From Hevea brasiliensis (lineage: Eukaryota > Streptophyta > Magnoliopsida > Malpighiales > Euphorbiaceae), in contig NW_026614733.1 of NCBI RefSeq assembly GCF_030052815.1, positions 1-64,000 on the forward strand: a stretch of 64,000 nucleotides of DNA, given 5' to 3'. The notes beneath the pieces are model-generated. The model was not told where the DNA came from. It did no database searches and saw nothing but the letters and a program-made list of their open reading frames with translations. A program made the position numbers and the translations under genes. Position 1 is the stretch's first letter. Each line of letters begins with the position of its first letter. Shown here piece by piece: positions 36,983 through 50,700 of the stretch.

Positions 36983-39694
36983 ATGTCAATTTATCCAAAC
37001 ATCAAGCAAAGGCAAAGCTGTTTTTCATGCTTCATCATTGTTTCTCTTATGTAATTGTAAGTTGTTGCAAGTCAGGAAAAAAGCAAACTTTTTCAGTGGC
37101 AGGTTTCAGCTTCAACTTTATGGGCTTTGGGCAGTTAAGCAGGTTCAAATATCTTTAAATAAATTAACCACTTTAGGCTTTTATTTTCTCAGAAAAGAAA
37201 ATTTATGTGAAGGCTGAAGACAAGCAGAGCACTATCTGATAAATGATTAAGGATCCATTTCCAAGGTCTTTTCAAACATCCTAATCAGCAACAAATCCAA
37301 TCTGTGTAACAGAACTGAGTACAGCAAGTGCATATTGTCAATTCAGAACAAAATATATGCTCATACTATTGTGGGCTTATAAAAGAAGAGAGAAGAGATC
37401 AGGTATCAAATATTGCAGTCCACCAATTAGAAATAGCTTTTAAAGTATTAAAGCAAAGCTTAGACAACAGATCACTTTGCACAGCATCATGGACCACAGC
37501 CTTGTCGCTTGTGACCACATGTTCAATACAACTTGCAAATGAAGTGAAAAGATTGATATAATTGATCAATAAATTAACAAAAGAATAGCAGAGATATGTG
37601 CATTACCTGAGAGGGAATGACCAGAAACAGTGTCAAGTGATTGTCAGGGCTAAAAAAGATTGGGACAGGAGATACCATTGACCTCTACTTGTGAAGGTGT
37701 CGAATGTTTAGTGCTCTGCAAGTGGGAGGAGGGACGTAAATATGTGTTGAGTGTTGTGATCATTATCATAAAGGCAGTGGCCAATCAAAGGAATGAAGGG
37801 ACTTGTCCTGTAAGAATAATTTCAACCATGCATGACCAAGTACAGTAAACATATAGAAACACCATGAGAGTATATTTCTTTATCCCACTTAGCTTTTCCT
37901 CTTATCAGGCTTTTTGCTTTTTCAGCCATGGGTGAACCTCACATTTACCTTCCTTTGGCACCTGCGAAAGAAAACAGAACCTATATTACAATCCCCTAAG
38001 AATTAAAACTATCTAAATAGAACATTAAAAGCTGAGCATGTCTGTATCCACTAATCACCAAAAATACCACCCAGAAATATACCCTTAGTTCTTGAAAATA
38101 ACATTTCATCTCATAATAGGAACAGATATGTATTATCTGCGGACAAGAAACATATCAATTTCTTAGTCCCAAGGCTCCATCACTGATAGGCATAAACATA
38201 TCAGTTACTAGTCGTGGAGTGCTAATCACAATATCATATCCCTGAGAAGACTTGAAGTAAAAAGCCATGTGCTTGAAAAGACTTGAGCAAAACCAGTCGT
38301 CAAGCAGCAGGTGGGATGTGGAAACCCCACTAACAATATCACTTAAAAAATAAGCTCACAAGCAATTTCTCACTAATAGTAAACTCTGCTCTAAAACAGT
38401 AGAGGAGGGGAGACTAATACCTCAAATTGTTTTCTTGTGATCATTAAAGCAACTTTTTCATTAAAAGGATATTACTATGCAGTTCATTGAAAGTGGGATA
38501 AGAGCCAATTTCTAATCCAGGAGACAGAAGCTGTATGGTCCATCCAGTTTTCCACATTATGCAAGTCATAATCAATCATCTCACCCTCCTTATTTTTTTC
38601 TCATTCATTGCGCTTAATGCATTCTCCCTTCACTATTATAAGCCAATGTGTCTGCCTGTACATGTTCTCCACAAAACAGTCAGCTACAATATGTCCATAA
38701 CTAATGTATCTTAAGTAGAACTTTTTCGCTTCAAAGTTCAGTAACAGCAATAAATTCCTTCTATTAAGTGCTTAGGGATCATTCCACAGCAGCAAGATCA
38801 CCTAAAAGCAAACTGATAAGAAGAGGAAGCATCTGAAAACATAAATCTTGATATTTTCTTAAAGGTATGCATGCTCAGCCCACTCTCAAATAGTAGAGTA
38901 GTCAAAATTTTGTTCCAGAATTATAAAATAATAATAATAAAAAAAATCCTGAATTCTCCTGCATTGGATGAGAGATTCAGACAGTTCAGCAGAGAAGGCA
39001 ACACCAGAAAGGATGTAAAAGAGGAACTAAAATTGAGATAACAAAAAGCAAATCAAAAGTAATTTGAGAGGCTCCCAAAAGCTTCTCAACTAGTTTGAAA
39101 ATGATGTGTACTTCTAAAATCCTGTTGTTTGTCTTCCCTTAGTCCATTGACATAAAGAAAAGATAATTTTGTATACAACATTCTGTGATGGAGCTAAAGC
39201 CAGCAATTATCAGGCAACAACGAGTTTTCACTTCGCACAGGCAATTTCAATTCAACAGCAGAAAATCTCATATAAGTAATCCTCAGCCACATTAATCAAT
39301 ATAGTTTTCTCATAAGTAAAAAAAACTTGAGCTTTCATTCGCCTCCACAACAAAATGAACATCATTGTCAGAAAACCTAAAATTAGAAGAATAAAGCATC
39401 AAGGAGTGCTAGAACATGATGAGACAAACTCAAATCAACAAGATAAAAAATCTTAGTGCTGTCTACGAGTTCTTAAGTCTCCACAAGGAAATTATATACA
39501 AAAAGTCTTCAGTGTATTCATAGTTCTCAGACTTGGCTTAATGTACAATTGAATCCATGTAAGATAATGAAGCGACCTTGTTACTTCTTGCACTCTTTTT
39601 CGCTAGAGCAGCAACTTGTCACAATTAAAAAGGACTATTACTTGCATGCGCTGATACGCAAGAAAAATTTGCATGGCTTCAGAGTAATGAGCAA
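36433..39694. other. Region between the B3 gene and the small minus-strand gene
   Basis: Contains the 3' flank of the B3 gene, an (AT)n tract at about 36549-36576 and a (CT)n tract at 36949-36980. From about 37,000 to 39,690 it is more complex, less AT-rich sequence without long open frames or recognisable domains. The complex part could be a long 3' untranslated region, introns of an alternative transcript of the minus-strand gene, or a non-coding RNA. The sequence does not decide between them. Confidence 0.4.
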
Positions 39695-41812
39695 TCAAGT
39701 CTGCTTCTTGGCTGTTCCATCCTCCTGTTGAGATTTAGATTCTTCTTTCTTCTCCCTGACCTGCTGGACACCTTCTTGATATCCTTCTATAAAACTTTTG
39801 AGAGCATCTCTATATGCTGAAGCTCTTGTCATGTACACCCGCTGCAAAGCAGGCCTTAATGTCTCCATACCTCCTCTTGCAGCCACCGCTGTTAATTTAA
39901 TTTCCAGCAGAAAAGAACATTGAATGTTAAGAGTTTAATGCAAGAACCCGTAGGTTCACAGAAAGAAATGAAGATAGATCAAAACATTAAAGAGACTCCA
40001 TTTCTCCTTACATCTCTAGTAGGACGAGGAGGAAGAGGAGTTTAGCAGTAAAATTTTTTATATAATTCTTAATGTTTTACACATTGAATTTCCTAAAAAC
40101 ATAATACTTTTGTGGCATATAGCACATAACATGCTTGTTGGGTGCCTAAGCAAAAATAGCTCCTTTTCCACAACAAAATCCTCAGATATGTGCATCTCAC
40201 CATTCACCATAAAAGAATGTTTGTATACAGCCAATAGTGATGCATGGTTTATTACCCAGTAAATTACAAACACAAGGAGACATCTAGAAAAAAATTCACT
40301 AACTCAACACTCAAAATAGATGCCTTGAAAAATTTTAATGGCTGGAAAGATACCAACTAGAGATTTCCAAAAAATCGCTCCCCCAATAGCCAGAGCGTCT
40401 AATTCCAAATTACCAATTTCAAGGACCAGAAGAAAAGAGCAGAAGATAAAAATAGCCTACGGCCACCTTAGTTAGACCACGTGTTTGAATCGCTAAACAG
40501 AGATTCATTGAGAATGAAAAAGAGCAAGGCTGTATATGGATGACTTATCAAAATCCACTTGTGTCTTCTGAGAAGGAGCATTTAAGAGTCTTGCCTATTG
40601 TTCCAAGAGTCTTGCTTCATTAATTAGGTTTCTAAATTTTAAAACTTATTAAGTTGTGGAAGCATTTGACTCTCTAGGAATGTGTGTTTGTATTAAGTGT
40701 TGAACTTGAAAGTTTTTTTTTAATCCTATAAAAATGTAATGTTAAGGATGTCTTAATCAATTATATAAAATCTCAGTTCTTTTACTTTTTGGAGGATTCT
40801 AGAATTTATTTTCCTCATTGATTCCAGGATGTTTGAGGCTTAGGCATGTTCTAGCTTTGTTAGTGTGCTTCTTTCGTTTGTCAACTTCTATTGCCATCCT
40901 CATCATGCTTCTACCCTTTCTAACCTCTAAAAGAAACTAATTAATAATTGATAACACCAATCACATTGGTCAAGACACAAGAATGAGGGTTCTCACCAAG
41001 ATCTTCAAATACTGAGGGCTCTTTCTCTGGTGTTGAAGTGCTCTTTCTCCCACTGGATCTGTCTTCAGTTCCTTCCTTCTTACAGTCGTTTGGCCGAAGA
41101 TCAGGACCAATATCCCGTACCCAGCTAGCAGCATAAAGTCTTGAGGCCTCCCTCAACACCTGAAGCACAAATGGATAACGCACTTACTACTTGAATCATT
41201 AAGCAAAAACCTTATCACCTTAGCTTTCTCCATTTTACTCTAGTTGCGAAACTTTTACAGCTTCAATAACAAATAAATTCATGCAACAAAGGTACGAAAT
41301 GTACTCAGTTTAAAAGCTTAACTAAATTAAACACTATCCATGTCAAGCAAAATCCCAAGAAAATTATTTGACAAAGCTAAAAATCCCAAATGCCCATTAA
41401 TAAACCACAAACAAAACACTAAAAAGACATCAAATTTATAACTTAATTCATAACTACTGAAGCTTCGGCAACAAATTAAAAGATAGATTATATAAGTTAA
41501 AGCAGAAGAAAGGAAAGAAGTAGTTATACTAGAAAGCGCTCGTGCCAAGTCAGTTTGCGACGCTTTTTGAGATGAGGGGGTCTGGCAGAGATGAAGGAAA
41601 TGCTATTTCTTTCAGATCGTAGCGAATGTAATCGTACATCTTTCTGCACACCACTCTTAGTTTCATTCCGATAAGAATAAACACCAAACCAGAGGTGCGA
41701 TTCTCTAATCAAGAATTCTTGGCCCTTCCAGCCGCTCTATAGATGGACAGAAAAGCCACAGCAATTAATTTATTTTCACTACCTTATTAGAGACGGCGAG
41801 GCGAGACCACAT
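39695..41812 (-). CDS. Small unknown protein, three exons (128 residues)
   Basis: Exons in reading order are 41812-41783, 41159-40997 and 39888-39695. Introns are GT-AG in phases 0 and 1, giving 128 residues. The first exon encodes only MWSRLAVSNK, whose Arg/Ser/Leu content without acids could begin a mitochondrial presequence, though this is a guess. The middle part, VLREASRLYAASWVRDIGPD, looks conserved in character. It is followed by a polar Lys/Ser/Glu linker, a helical segment MTRASAYRDALKSFIEGYQEGV, and a very charged Lys/Glu/Gln tail. No catalytic or binding motif is visible and I do not recognise the family by name. The model is supported by compatible phases at both junctions and by the composition of the exons, not by a known domain. 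The second intron is about 1.1 kb and the first about 0.6 kb. Confidence 0.7.
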
Positions 41813-42358
41813 GGCAACGGCAGAGGCGAGGAGGGGTCAAATTATGAAGACGGCATAATTGGAAAAATAAATTGCTAAAAAATGCTGGAATAGCAACTAT
41901 TTACCAAAATGACGTGGGTGAGAGGTAGATTCAAAGTATAACTAGTATCTAAATAGGTAAAAAATGAAAAAAAAAATTGATTTATTTAAAATGTCTAACA
42001 GATAATTAAAAAAAGTGCTGGATGCTATCCATAATTGTGACAATTTGGACAGGTCAATTGGGTGCTATCAATTCTAGCATCTAGGTGCAAGGACATAACA
42101 TCATGCAACTAGACGCTATCTTGGGTGGCATCTAGTTGCAAATGACATAACCCATGCAGTTGGGCGCTACCATGGGTAGCGTCTAGCAGGGTAGTCACCT
42201 CCCTCGGGGCCGTAGTCACTTCTCTAAGGCAGTACAATGGCAAGAAGACTCTACTATTTATAGCGTCTAGTAGTGTGTAGCTTCGGTTTGACTAAGTCAC
42301 TCAACCCTCACCTTTTATATGCCTCTCCCTCTCCCTTTCATTTTATGCACTGGCTAAA
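41813..42358. other. Promoter-side region of the small gene and flank of the retrotransposon cluster
   Basis: Upstream flank of the minus-strand gene, followed by a short tandem repeat (42077-42200) and low-complexity sequence up to the target duplication of element A. No gene seen. Confidence 0.4.
42077..42200. repeat. 51-bp tandem repeat, about 2.4 units
   Basis: Units at 42077-42127 and 42128-42178 align end to end without gaps: both begin GCATCTAG, both have GACATAAC-like and ATGCA words at the same offsets, and both end in a TGGGT(G/A) word. A partial third unit begins GCGTCTAG at 42179. A more degenerate unit seems to precede the array at about 42040-42076. Confidence 0.7.
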
Positions 42359-42363
42359 CCTCT

Positions 42364-43812
42364 TGTCACGACCCAAAATTCTGAACCATAACTGGCGCAT
42401 AATTTAAATATTCTTAAATCATACAAGTCTTATCAGAATATATTGAATAAATACATTATCACTTACTAATCCCAAAAAATAGAAAAAATCTAAATAAACA
42501 AAATGCTGAATAAACATCATAAATATTCCATAAGTAAATTGCGAAGTCTCTACAGATTTTAAATAAAAACTTAAACTGTTCAATAAACTAAACTAATTAT
42601 AAGCCCGAGAAAATATGAAAGATTGTCCCTCTCTAAAAATAGATCAATATTTGGATCACCGCGAATTTTATTGATCTGAAACAGATAACAGATAGAGAAA
42701 ACGTGGTTTGAGCTAAATGCTCAGTGAATGATAATTATAGCACACAATGGAATAAAAACAGGCAGACACTTGATTAATTTCACAATAAATTTTCTATTTA
42801 ATAAAATCATGCTCATGCTGTTAAAATCATTAATAAAATAATTTCATAAAACATATATATAAAAGAAATTCATTCAATAAAAATTTTATGGTATAGTGCA
42901 CTAGGGTGATGATACCCCACATCACCAAAGGCCAGATGGTAAGCGCGCTACCAGATATTAGATATCTTCCTCTGTCTTCACAGATATCAATGTATGTGAT
43001 ACTAATGCAAACCATAAACTGCAATGATGCATGACTCGACAATGCAACCTAATACCGTGATAATCTACACGGTAGGGCCAGATAACAGAAACAGATACTG
43101 AGCACAGGTACCAATTCAAAACAGAAAATCAATTTGTACAAATCAATCAAAATCAATAAAAAATTTCAGATAGCAAATAATAACTGATAGTGCAATTTCA
43201 ATAGTTTATTTCAATAATTTCAGAGAGTCAATAATCTCAAATCAATTCAGTGTAAACATCGATAAATTTTATAGTCAAATATCAATCAATATAAATACAT
43301 TAAAGGCCTGTTCCTGTAATCCTAATGGCTCTAATGCAGAAATAGTTGACAAAATCAATTATTTAATCAAAATCGAAATAAAATTCAATAATAAAATAAA
43401 ACTCTAAAAAATCACATATAAAATAATTGTTAAAATATTAATTTAAAATTTTATTTAATAACAAACTTAATGCTAAGAAATTTTAAAAGGGACTAAAACG
43501 GTACCATGTACTATAATTACCACTCACCTGGAACCTCTAAGACAATAGTTATTTTCAATGGATGAGAAACAATTTTAACTGATAGATTGAATATTCGAAT
43601 CTCTTACACACCTAAAATACAAAAGAGAAATATTAAATAACAATAAAATAAAATAATATATATATATATATATTGGAGGATGAATCAGGCACGCACGCAC
43701 AGCAACAATGAACAACCCTCTTTTACATATATATATGTACATTGAATTCAGTGGATGAACAGGGACGGTCTCAATGAACGTAGATGAAGAAACGACCCAG
43801 ACAAAACTCTCT

Positions 43813-43850
<38 letters not shown>

Positions 43851-44440
43851 CTAAATTCAAGGTTATTATCTCACAGTACTCATGATCAACCTAATTCAAT
43901 ATCAATGATTAAAGAAGAAAAAAAAATGAATTTCTAGAGTAGTTATAACAAATCAAGGAAAAAAAATAAAATCAAATTCACCCATTATTGAACAAAGAAT
44001 GAGAATTTTTACCTTGAAAATAGAATTGAAGGTGATAAATAGAGAAGTAAAATTTAGGGATTCTCTGTGCACATTAGATTATAAATTGTAAATTTATATA
44101 TATATAAGATTATTAAAATACCTGTTGAGTATATTTGATAGAAAAAAAGAGGTGACAAACAGGTTTTGAGAGCAAAGTTTAGCAGAAGAGATGATTAGGG
44201 TATATATATTTCAAAAGTTCTATTAGGTGTAGAATATGATAAGAGTTATTATTGAATTGGGTTGTTCAGATTACAGATATATATTTAATTTCAAAAAATT
44301 ATATATATATATATAGGCCATCCAATAAAATATTCTTTATCTTATTTTATTTTATTTTATTTCTAGATAAATATTTTAAATTATTGTTTTGTTAGATAAT
44401 TAAAATAAATAAATAAATAGATAAATATTGGGTTCCCACA
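42364..44440 (-). repeat. Element A LTR (left; 3' LTR in element orientation)
   Basis: On the plus strand it begins TGTCACGACCC and ends GGGTTCCCACA, so it has TG...CA ends. It matches 59584-61618 along its length. Between two (TA)n tracts (43656-43673 and 43814-43850) it has about 140 bp that the right LTR lacks. Short open frames within it are not genes. Confidence 0.9.
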
Positions 44441-44458
44441 TATTTTCCCCCTCAAAAG
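44441..44458 (-). other. Polypurine tract of element A
   Basis: Read on the minus strand this is a CTTTTGAGGGGGAAAATA run ending directly at the TG of the left LTR, as expected for the plus-strand primer of an LTR element in minus orientation. Confidence 0.8.
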
Positions 44459-44578
44459 AAATTCGGTCTCCGAATTTAAACAGACAAAATTCTAACCTGA
44501 AGAATGAAATAAGAGGAGATTTTTGGCTTGCATTTCAGATTTTGTCTCCCATGTGGTCTCACTACTTGTGTGATTATG

Positions 44579-45924
44579 TCACAAGACTTTGACCAAAGCC
44601 ACTTCCCTAGACTGAAGTTTCCTAATTTGTCGATCTAAAATCTTTACTGGTTGCTCATTATATGACATATCATCCTTAAATTGTATGGTTTGAGGTTGCA
44701 AAGTATGAGATGGATCTGATACATACTTCATAAGCATAGAAATATGGAAAACTGAATGTACATGTGCAAAACCAGGTGGAAGGACTAAACGGTAAGCAAC
44801 TACTCCAATTCTCTCCAAAATTTCAAATGGACCAACAAAACGAGGGCTAAGCTTCCCTTCTTTCCAAACCTCATGATTTCTTTCATAGGTGAAACTCTCA
44901 GAAATACATGATCACCAACTATAAACTCTACATCTTTACGCTTAGGGTAGCATAACTTCTTTGTCGACTTTGAGCAGTCAAAAGTCAATCACGAATTAGT
45001 CGAACCTTCTCTGAAGTTAATTGTATCAATTATGGTCTAGTAAGCCTTCTTTCTCCAACTTCATCCCAACAAATTGGTGACCTAGACTTTCGACCATATA
45101 ATGCCTCATATGGAGCCATCTCTATACTTGCCTGATAACTGTTATTATAAGCAAACTCCACTAAAGGCAAATGATGATCCCAATAGCCACCAAAATCCAT
45201 AATGCATGCACGAAGCATGTCCTCTAATGTCTGTATGGTCCTTTCTGACTGTCCATCCGTTTGAGGGTGAAAAGCAGTACTAAAGTCTACTTGTGTTCCT
45301 GAAGCTTCTTGGAATTTCCTCCAAAATCGAGAAGTAAACTGATTACCACGATCAGAGGCAATGGAAACTGGAACTCCATGAAGACTAACAATCTTGTTTA
45401 TATACAACTATGCAAGTTTATCAAAGTCATAAGTAGTCTTCACAAGAAGAAAATGAGCAGATTTTGTCAACTGCTCACTATCACCCCATTGCATTGTAAC
45501 CACCTTGTGTACTAGGTAAACCCACAATAAAGTCCATGGCAATATGCTCCCACTTCCACTCTGGAAAAGGCAATGGCTGAAGTAACCCAGATGGTCTCTG
45601 ATGTCCTGCCTTAACCTGTTGACAAGTCAAACATTTAGCAACAAAGTCTACAACATCCCTCTTCATGCCACCCCACCAATAATGCTCCCTTAAAACATGG
45701 TACATCTTAGTTGAACCTGGGTGTACTGTGTAAGCAGAATGGTGTGCCTCCTCCATGATTTCTCTTCTTAACTCATCAACATTAGGGACATAAAGTCTAG
45801 TGCCATAATGAAGAACTCCATCATCATTTAACATGAACCCTTGAGCTTGGCCTTGATGGATACTATCTATAATCTTACACAACTGAGAATCCCTCTTCTG
45901 AGCAACCTTAATTCGATCAATCAA
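44579..45924 (-). pseudogene. Element A integrase and C-terminal remnant
   Basis: Broken into separate frames at 45481-45924, 45030-45407, 44800-44988 and 44579-44818. The first has the integrase zinc-binding His/His/Cys/Cys region (C-x2-C as CLTC) and the start of the catalytic core (AMDF). The second has the SDRG and [11 protein letters not shown] core motifs and a DDE-type glutamate region. The last two match the post-integrase segment (VFLRVSPM; VFHISMLMKYVSDPSHTL) and the start of a chromodomain-like tail. Frameshifts near 45410-45480 and near 44990 and 44810 mean that no intact integrase can be made. Confidence 0.85.
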
Positions 45925-45936
45925 GATAGGCCTAAC

Positions 45937-47721
45937 TCAAAAATGTGCTAAGAATGATCCATATATGATTTTAAATTCTACTTCCTGATCTAGTGACTCA
46001 TGTAATTCACCAATCAGAGGCCTCCTCTTGGTAGATATATGGGCTAAACTACCAGAAGACTTCCTGCTTAGAGCATCAGCCACCACATTAGCTTTTCCAG
46101 GGTGATACTGTATGGTGCAATCATAATCCTTCAGCAATTCTACCCATCTCCTTTGCCTAAGATTAAGATCACGTTGGTCAAAGATGTATTTGAGACTTTT
46201 ATGGTCAGTGAAGATTTCACAAGTCTCACCATACAGATAGTGCCTCCAGATTTTTAAAGCAAAAATTACTGCAGCCATTTCCAAATCATGAGTTGGATAA
46301 TTCTGCTCGTGCCTTTTCAACTGACGAGAAGCATATGCAATAACCCATCCATGCTGCATCAAAACACATCCTAAACCAATCCTAGAAGCATCACAATATA
46401 CTGCATAACCCCCTGATCCAGACGAAAAGGCTAACACTGGTGCTATAGTTAAACGAGTCTTAAGCTCCTGAAAACTTTTTTCACAAGCCTCAGACCACTG
46501 AAATTTCATATTCTTCTGTGTCAACTTAGTTAAAGGTGCTGCAATACGAGGGAAGTCTTGAACAAACCGTCTATAATACCCTGCTAAACCCAAGAAACTA
46601 TGAATCTCTGACACAGTTGTGGGTCTAGGCCAATGAAGCACTGCCTCAACTTTCTTCTTATCAACACACACCCCATCCTTAGATACTGTATGGCCTAGGA
46701 AAGCCACACTATCTAACCAGAACTCACATTTTGAGAACTTGGCAAATAGCTTGTGTTCCCGTAAGGTCTGAAGGACAATTCTCAAATGCTGCTCATGCTC
46801 CTCTTTACTCTTTGAGTGCACTAGAATGTCATCGATGAACACTATAACAAATTGATCTAAGAAAGGCTTGAAAACTCTATTCATGAGATCCATAAAAGCA
46901 GCTGGAGCATTGGTAAGACCAAAAGACATTACAAGAAATTCATAGTGTCCATACCTAGTCCTAAAGGCTATCTTGAGTATGTCTTCTTTCTTGACCTTCA
47001 ATTGATGATACCCAGATCGAAGATCAATCTTGAAAAAATACTTTGCGCCTTGAAGTTGGTCAAACAGGTCATCTATGCATGGAAAAGTGTACTTATTACG
47101 CACAATCACTTTATTCAATCGCCTATAATCAATGCACATTCTCAAAGACTCATCCTTCTTCCACATAAATAACACAGGAGCACCCCATGGAGAAATACTA
47201 GGGCAAATAAACCCCTTATCTAGTAGGTCCTGTAGCTGCTCCTTTAACTCCTTAAGTTCTACGGTTGCCATACAATAAGGTGGCATAGATATGGGCTCAG
47301 TTCCAGGAACTAAGTCTATACCAAACTTTACTTCTCGCTCCGGGAGTAAACCTGATAAATCTTCTGGAAACACATCAGGAAACTCCTTAACCACTGCAAC
47401 ATTCTCTAAACCTGCAACTTCTACCTGAACGTATCCAACATAAGCTAGATACCCCTTACACCTCTTTCGCAATAATCGGCTAGCACTCACTACTGCGATA
47501 AGATTACTAGAGGCTATACTGCGATCTCCCTGAAAGTGAAATTCTACCTTCCTAGGAATTTTAAAGCGTACAACTTTATTATGACAATCCAATGAAACGT
47601 GATAAGTGGCTAAGCAATCCATGCCTAAAATCACATCAAACTTAAATATATCTAAAGAAACAAGATCTGTAGCTAATTCTCTATCTCCAATGTGAACTAT
47701 ACAGCCCCTATAAAACATATT
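45937..47721 (-). pseudogene. Element A protease (3' part), reverse transcriptase and RNase H
   Basis: An open stretch of about 593 codons that starts at the insertion point of element B. Visible in order are the protease flap-side motif DVILGMD, the linker [11 protein letters not shown], and reverse transcriptase with [20 protein letters not shown] and the catalytic FIDD. RNase H follows with [37 protein letters not shown] and VADALSRK. It is the best preserved part of element A, but the protease beginning is separated by the 11.4-kb insert and lacks its active-site Asp segment. Confidence 0.9.
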
Positions 47722-50700
47722 TGTAACACCCCTATTTGTATAGCCTAGTATATTTCACTGTTCTGGTGACCGGAGTCGATCCGGATAATTAAGGGGATTA
47801 GAACCACTCTTAAGATAACTAAATAAGCCATAAACACAAATAATTAGTAATTGTCAATTAGTTAAGTATAAATAAGAAAAACAGAACATAAAAAGTTAAA
47901 CGAGCCGAGAGTCACAGCGATGGGTGACCTTCTCGGGAAGGATCATGAAGTCAATTTAAACTCAAATTTCGAACCGTAAAATGTGACGCTGCGGTCCTTA
48001 GGACTATTACGAACACAGTGGAAAAAGAGAAAGGAAAAAAAAGGTTATTACATCATGGGTGACATCAATGATGATGTCATAATTAAAATTATTTTTCCTA
48101 CCAAATTTGACTAAGTTAAAAATCTATTAAGTAAGACAAAAATAACATAAAAAAAATGGTCACTCTTATCTTCTCTCCCAACCAAGCCGGCCACTCTTCC
48201 CTCTCCCTCAAACCACCATTGTTACACAATAAAGCTTGAATAAAAGCTTTCTTTAAACCATTTAAACCTATTTTGACCCCAACTTAACTTATTAGAACTT
48301 GATTTAGTCACTTGAAAAAAAGATTGATCACCAAAGAAAGAAGAAAAGAAGAAGGAAATTGAAGAATTAGCATCCAAGTTGAGGTTAGTGATTTAAGTTG
48401 CAAATTTTAGTTTATTAGTTGTGTTTATAGCTTAACTAACTTAGAAATAAACTTAAAATGAAATAAAAACAATTGTGAAGGACTAAGTTGAATTTCGGTC
48501 AACTAGGGTTTTGATATATGTATGCATGAATTTGGTGGATTTAAAAGTGTATGTGAGCTTGATTGTGTTGAATGATTATGATTAAATGCCTTGAATTAGT
48601 TAAATGCAATGAATTGGTGAACTAGGGTTTTAGACACTTAGGGTTTAAGAGACAAATTTGGAGAAATGGTGAAATGATGTATTTGACCTAGTTTGAAGTG
48701 AAAAATGGTCATTTGTGACCAAATGAAGTGTGTTGGAAGTGTTTGAATTGAGGTTAAATTCAGATTGAATGTGGTCATCTTTGACAACAGACCAAAGTCC
48801 CTTTGAGGACCAAAACTGAAAATTTACAAGTCCAATTGGTATGAGACCAATTGAGAATGAAAATAGACACAAAATGACACAATTTTCATTTAGAAACATG
48901 CCCAAAAAGTGACCAAAACCTAGTGAACAAATTGACCAAATCTGGATTTTCTCGATCGACACTACAAAAATGACCAAATGAATTTGTTCATTTGGCCATA
49001 ACTTGAGCTAGGCAGTCTAAATGACCTGAAATTTTACCATGGATAGTTGAGATATATACCTAAAACTTTCATGAAGAACACAAACCCAAATTATGCCATT
49101 TACCAAGTCATTTGGCCACCCAAAGTTAGTGACCTAAAATTGCTGTAACTGAATTTGCCCGTAAATCAAGGTTAAGTCCAATCCGACCATAATTCAAATG
49201 GCTATAACTTGAGCTGCAAAACTCTAATTGGAGTGATCCAAAAAGGAGAATAAATTTAAGACAATAGGGAACATGTTCTATGAAGGAAGTTTTGCCAATT
49301 TCTAACAGAAAAATGACCAATGGAACAGTGCAACTTAAGACACCAAAACTGAAAATTTGCAAATTTGCCTAAAAGACTTAGAATTTGAGTAAACAACCAA
49401 AACCAACAAAATTAGTGACCAAAATGTGGTATGTGGATGAAGTTGGAATTCCCATACCTATTAAGCCTTAGAAAGTCAACAAATTGACTTGAATAGTGTA
49501 GTGAATAGTAACCCCGAAATACAAAATTTAAAGAATGTCAAGTTTAGTACATTAGAGCTAGGTAAAAGTGAATTTAAATTTGTTTTTGGATTTATGCTAA
49601 GTTATGGTACTGAAACACTATGAAACTGTGTTTTCAGTGAAAAAGAACACCGGGAAAGGACCCGAGGAATCCATTCAAGGCCAAGAGGTGACTCGCTTAA
49701 GGTTTGTGCACAACGTATAATTTTTGTAAATTATCTTCTGCATATTGTTTTGAATAATTTGAAATATTAAATTGTGACATTACTATGATGAAGTATTTAT
49801 GATGTTTTTGATTTAAATTGTTGAAAGTTATTTGTGTATATTTGAAATGGCAATGTTTAGTAAATTGTTAAGATAAGTTTTGAAACCACAGTATCATGAC
49901 CATATATTTGAACACCTCACTAGCATGACTAGTAGGGGTAATCAGTTTTGAATTTTGATTCCTTCTCTGGCTGAAGTGTTGAGGTGTATGCCAGTAGAAG
50001 AAGAAATTGAATGGATATCCATATATTTGAGCTAGCTAGCCTTGTGATGTGACTTCTCCTAAGTCTCTAGTTATTGAGATTATATTTGTTTCGAATAGCA
50101 TGATATAACTGTGGGTTTTATGAAATGTGTTTTGATACTTCGAAATGAAATTGTTTGGATTAAAATCTCATAATTCATGTTTTATATTTAATCCTCATGT
50201 TCAGTCCCATTTTTGAATAAATATGATTTAAACTCTGCATAAAGATTATCTTAGTATGTTGTGCACCACTGAGTCCTTGTACTCAGCAATGGCTGTTATT
50301 GCTGTCGCAGATTTAGAGACTAGAGGAGCAGCGGATTGAGCTACTGAGGACAGAGGAGCTACCTGCTTTGAAGTTATTGGGTATAATTTATACCCTGACT
50401 GTAAATATTTATTTTGATGTATGTAATGCACGTAAATATATGGACATGTAAAATTGGGCTTGAGCAGCTTGTATAAAGTTTGTAATAAATTTTAGTTTGG
50501 ATTTTCCTAATGTAAATTTTTAGTATGATGTATATATAAATTGTTTATCTTTAATGAATAATGAATGAATGAAATTGATTGACAGTATCTTGATGATTAC
50601 TTAATTTTTGGAAATTGAGAAATGAGGATAGTTGAATTTTGAAACTTGAGAAATTGGTTGGAATTGATTGTGAATTTAAAGAAGTTGTGGAGAAAAATTA

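Noticed and set aside
48645..49362. Minus-strand frames inside element B LTRs (repeated at 56776-57513)
   Set aside because: They sit in non-coding LTR sequence, duplicate between the two LTRs and have no domains.
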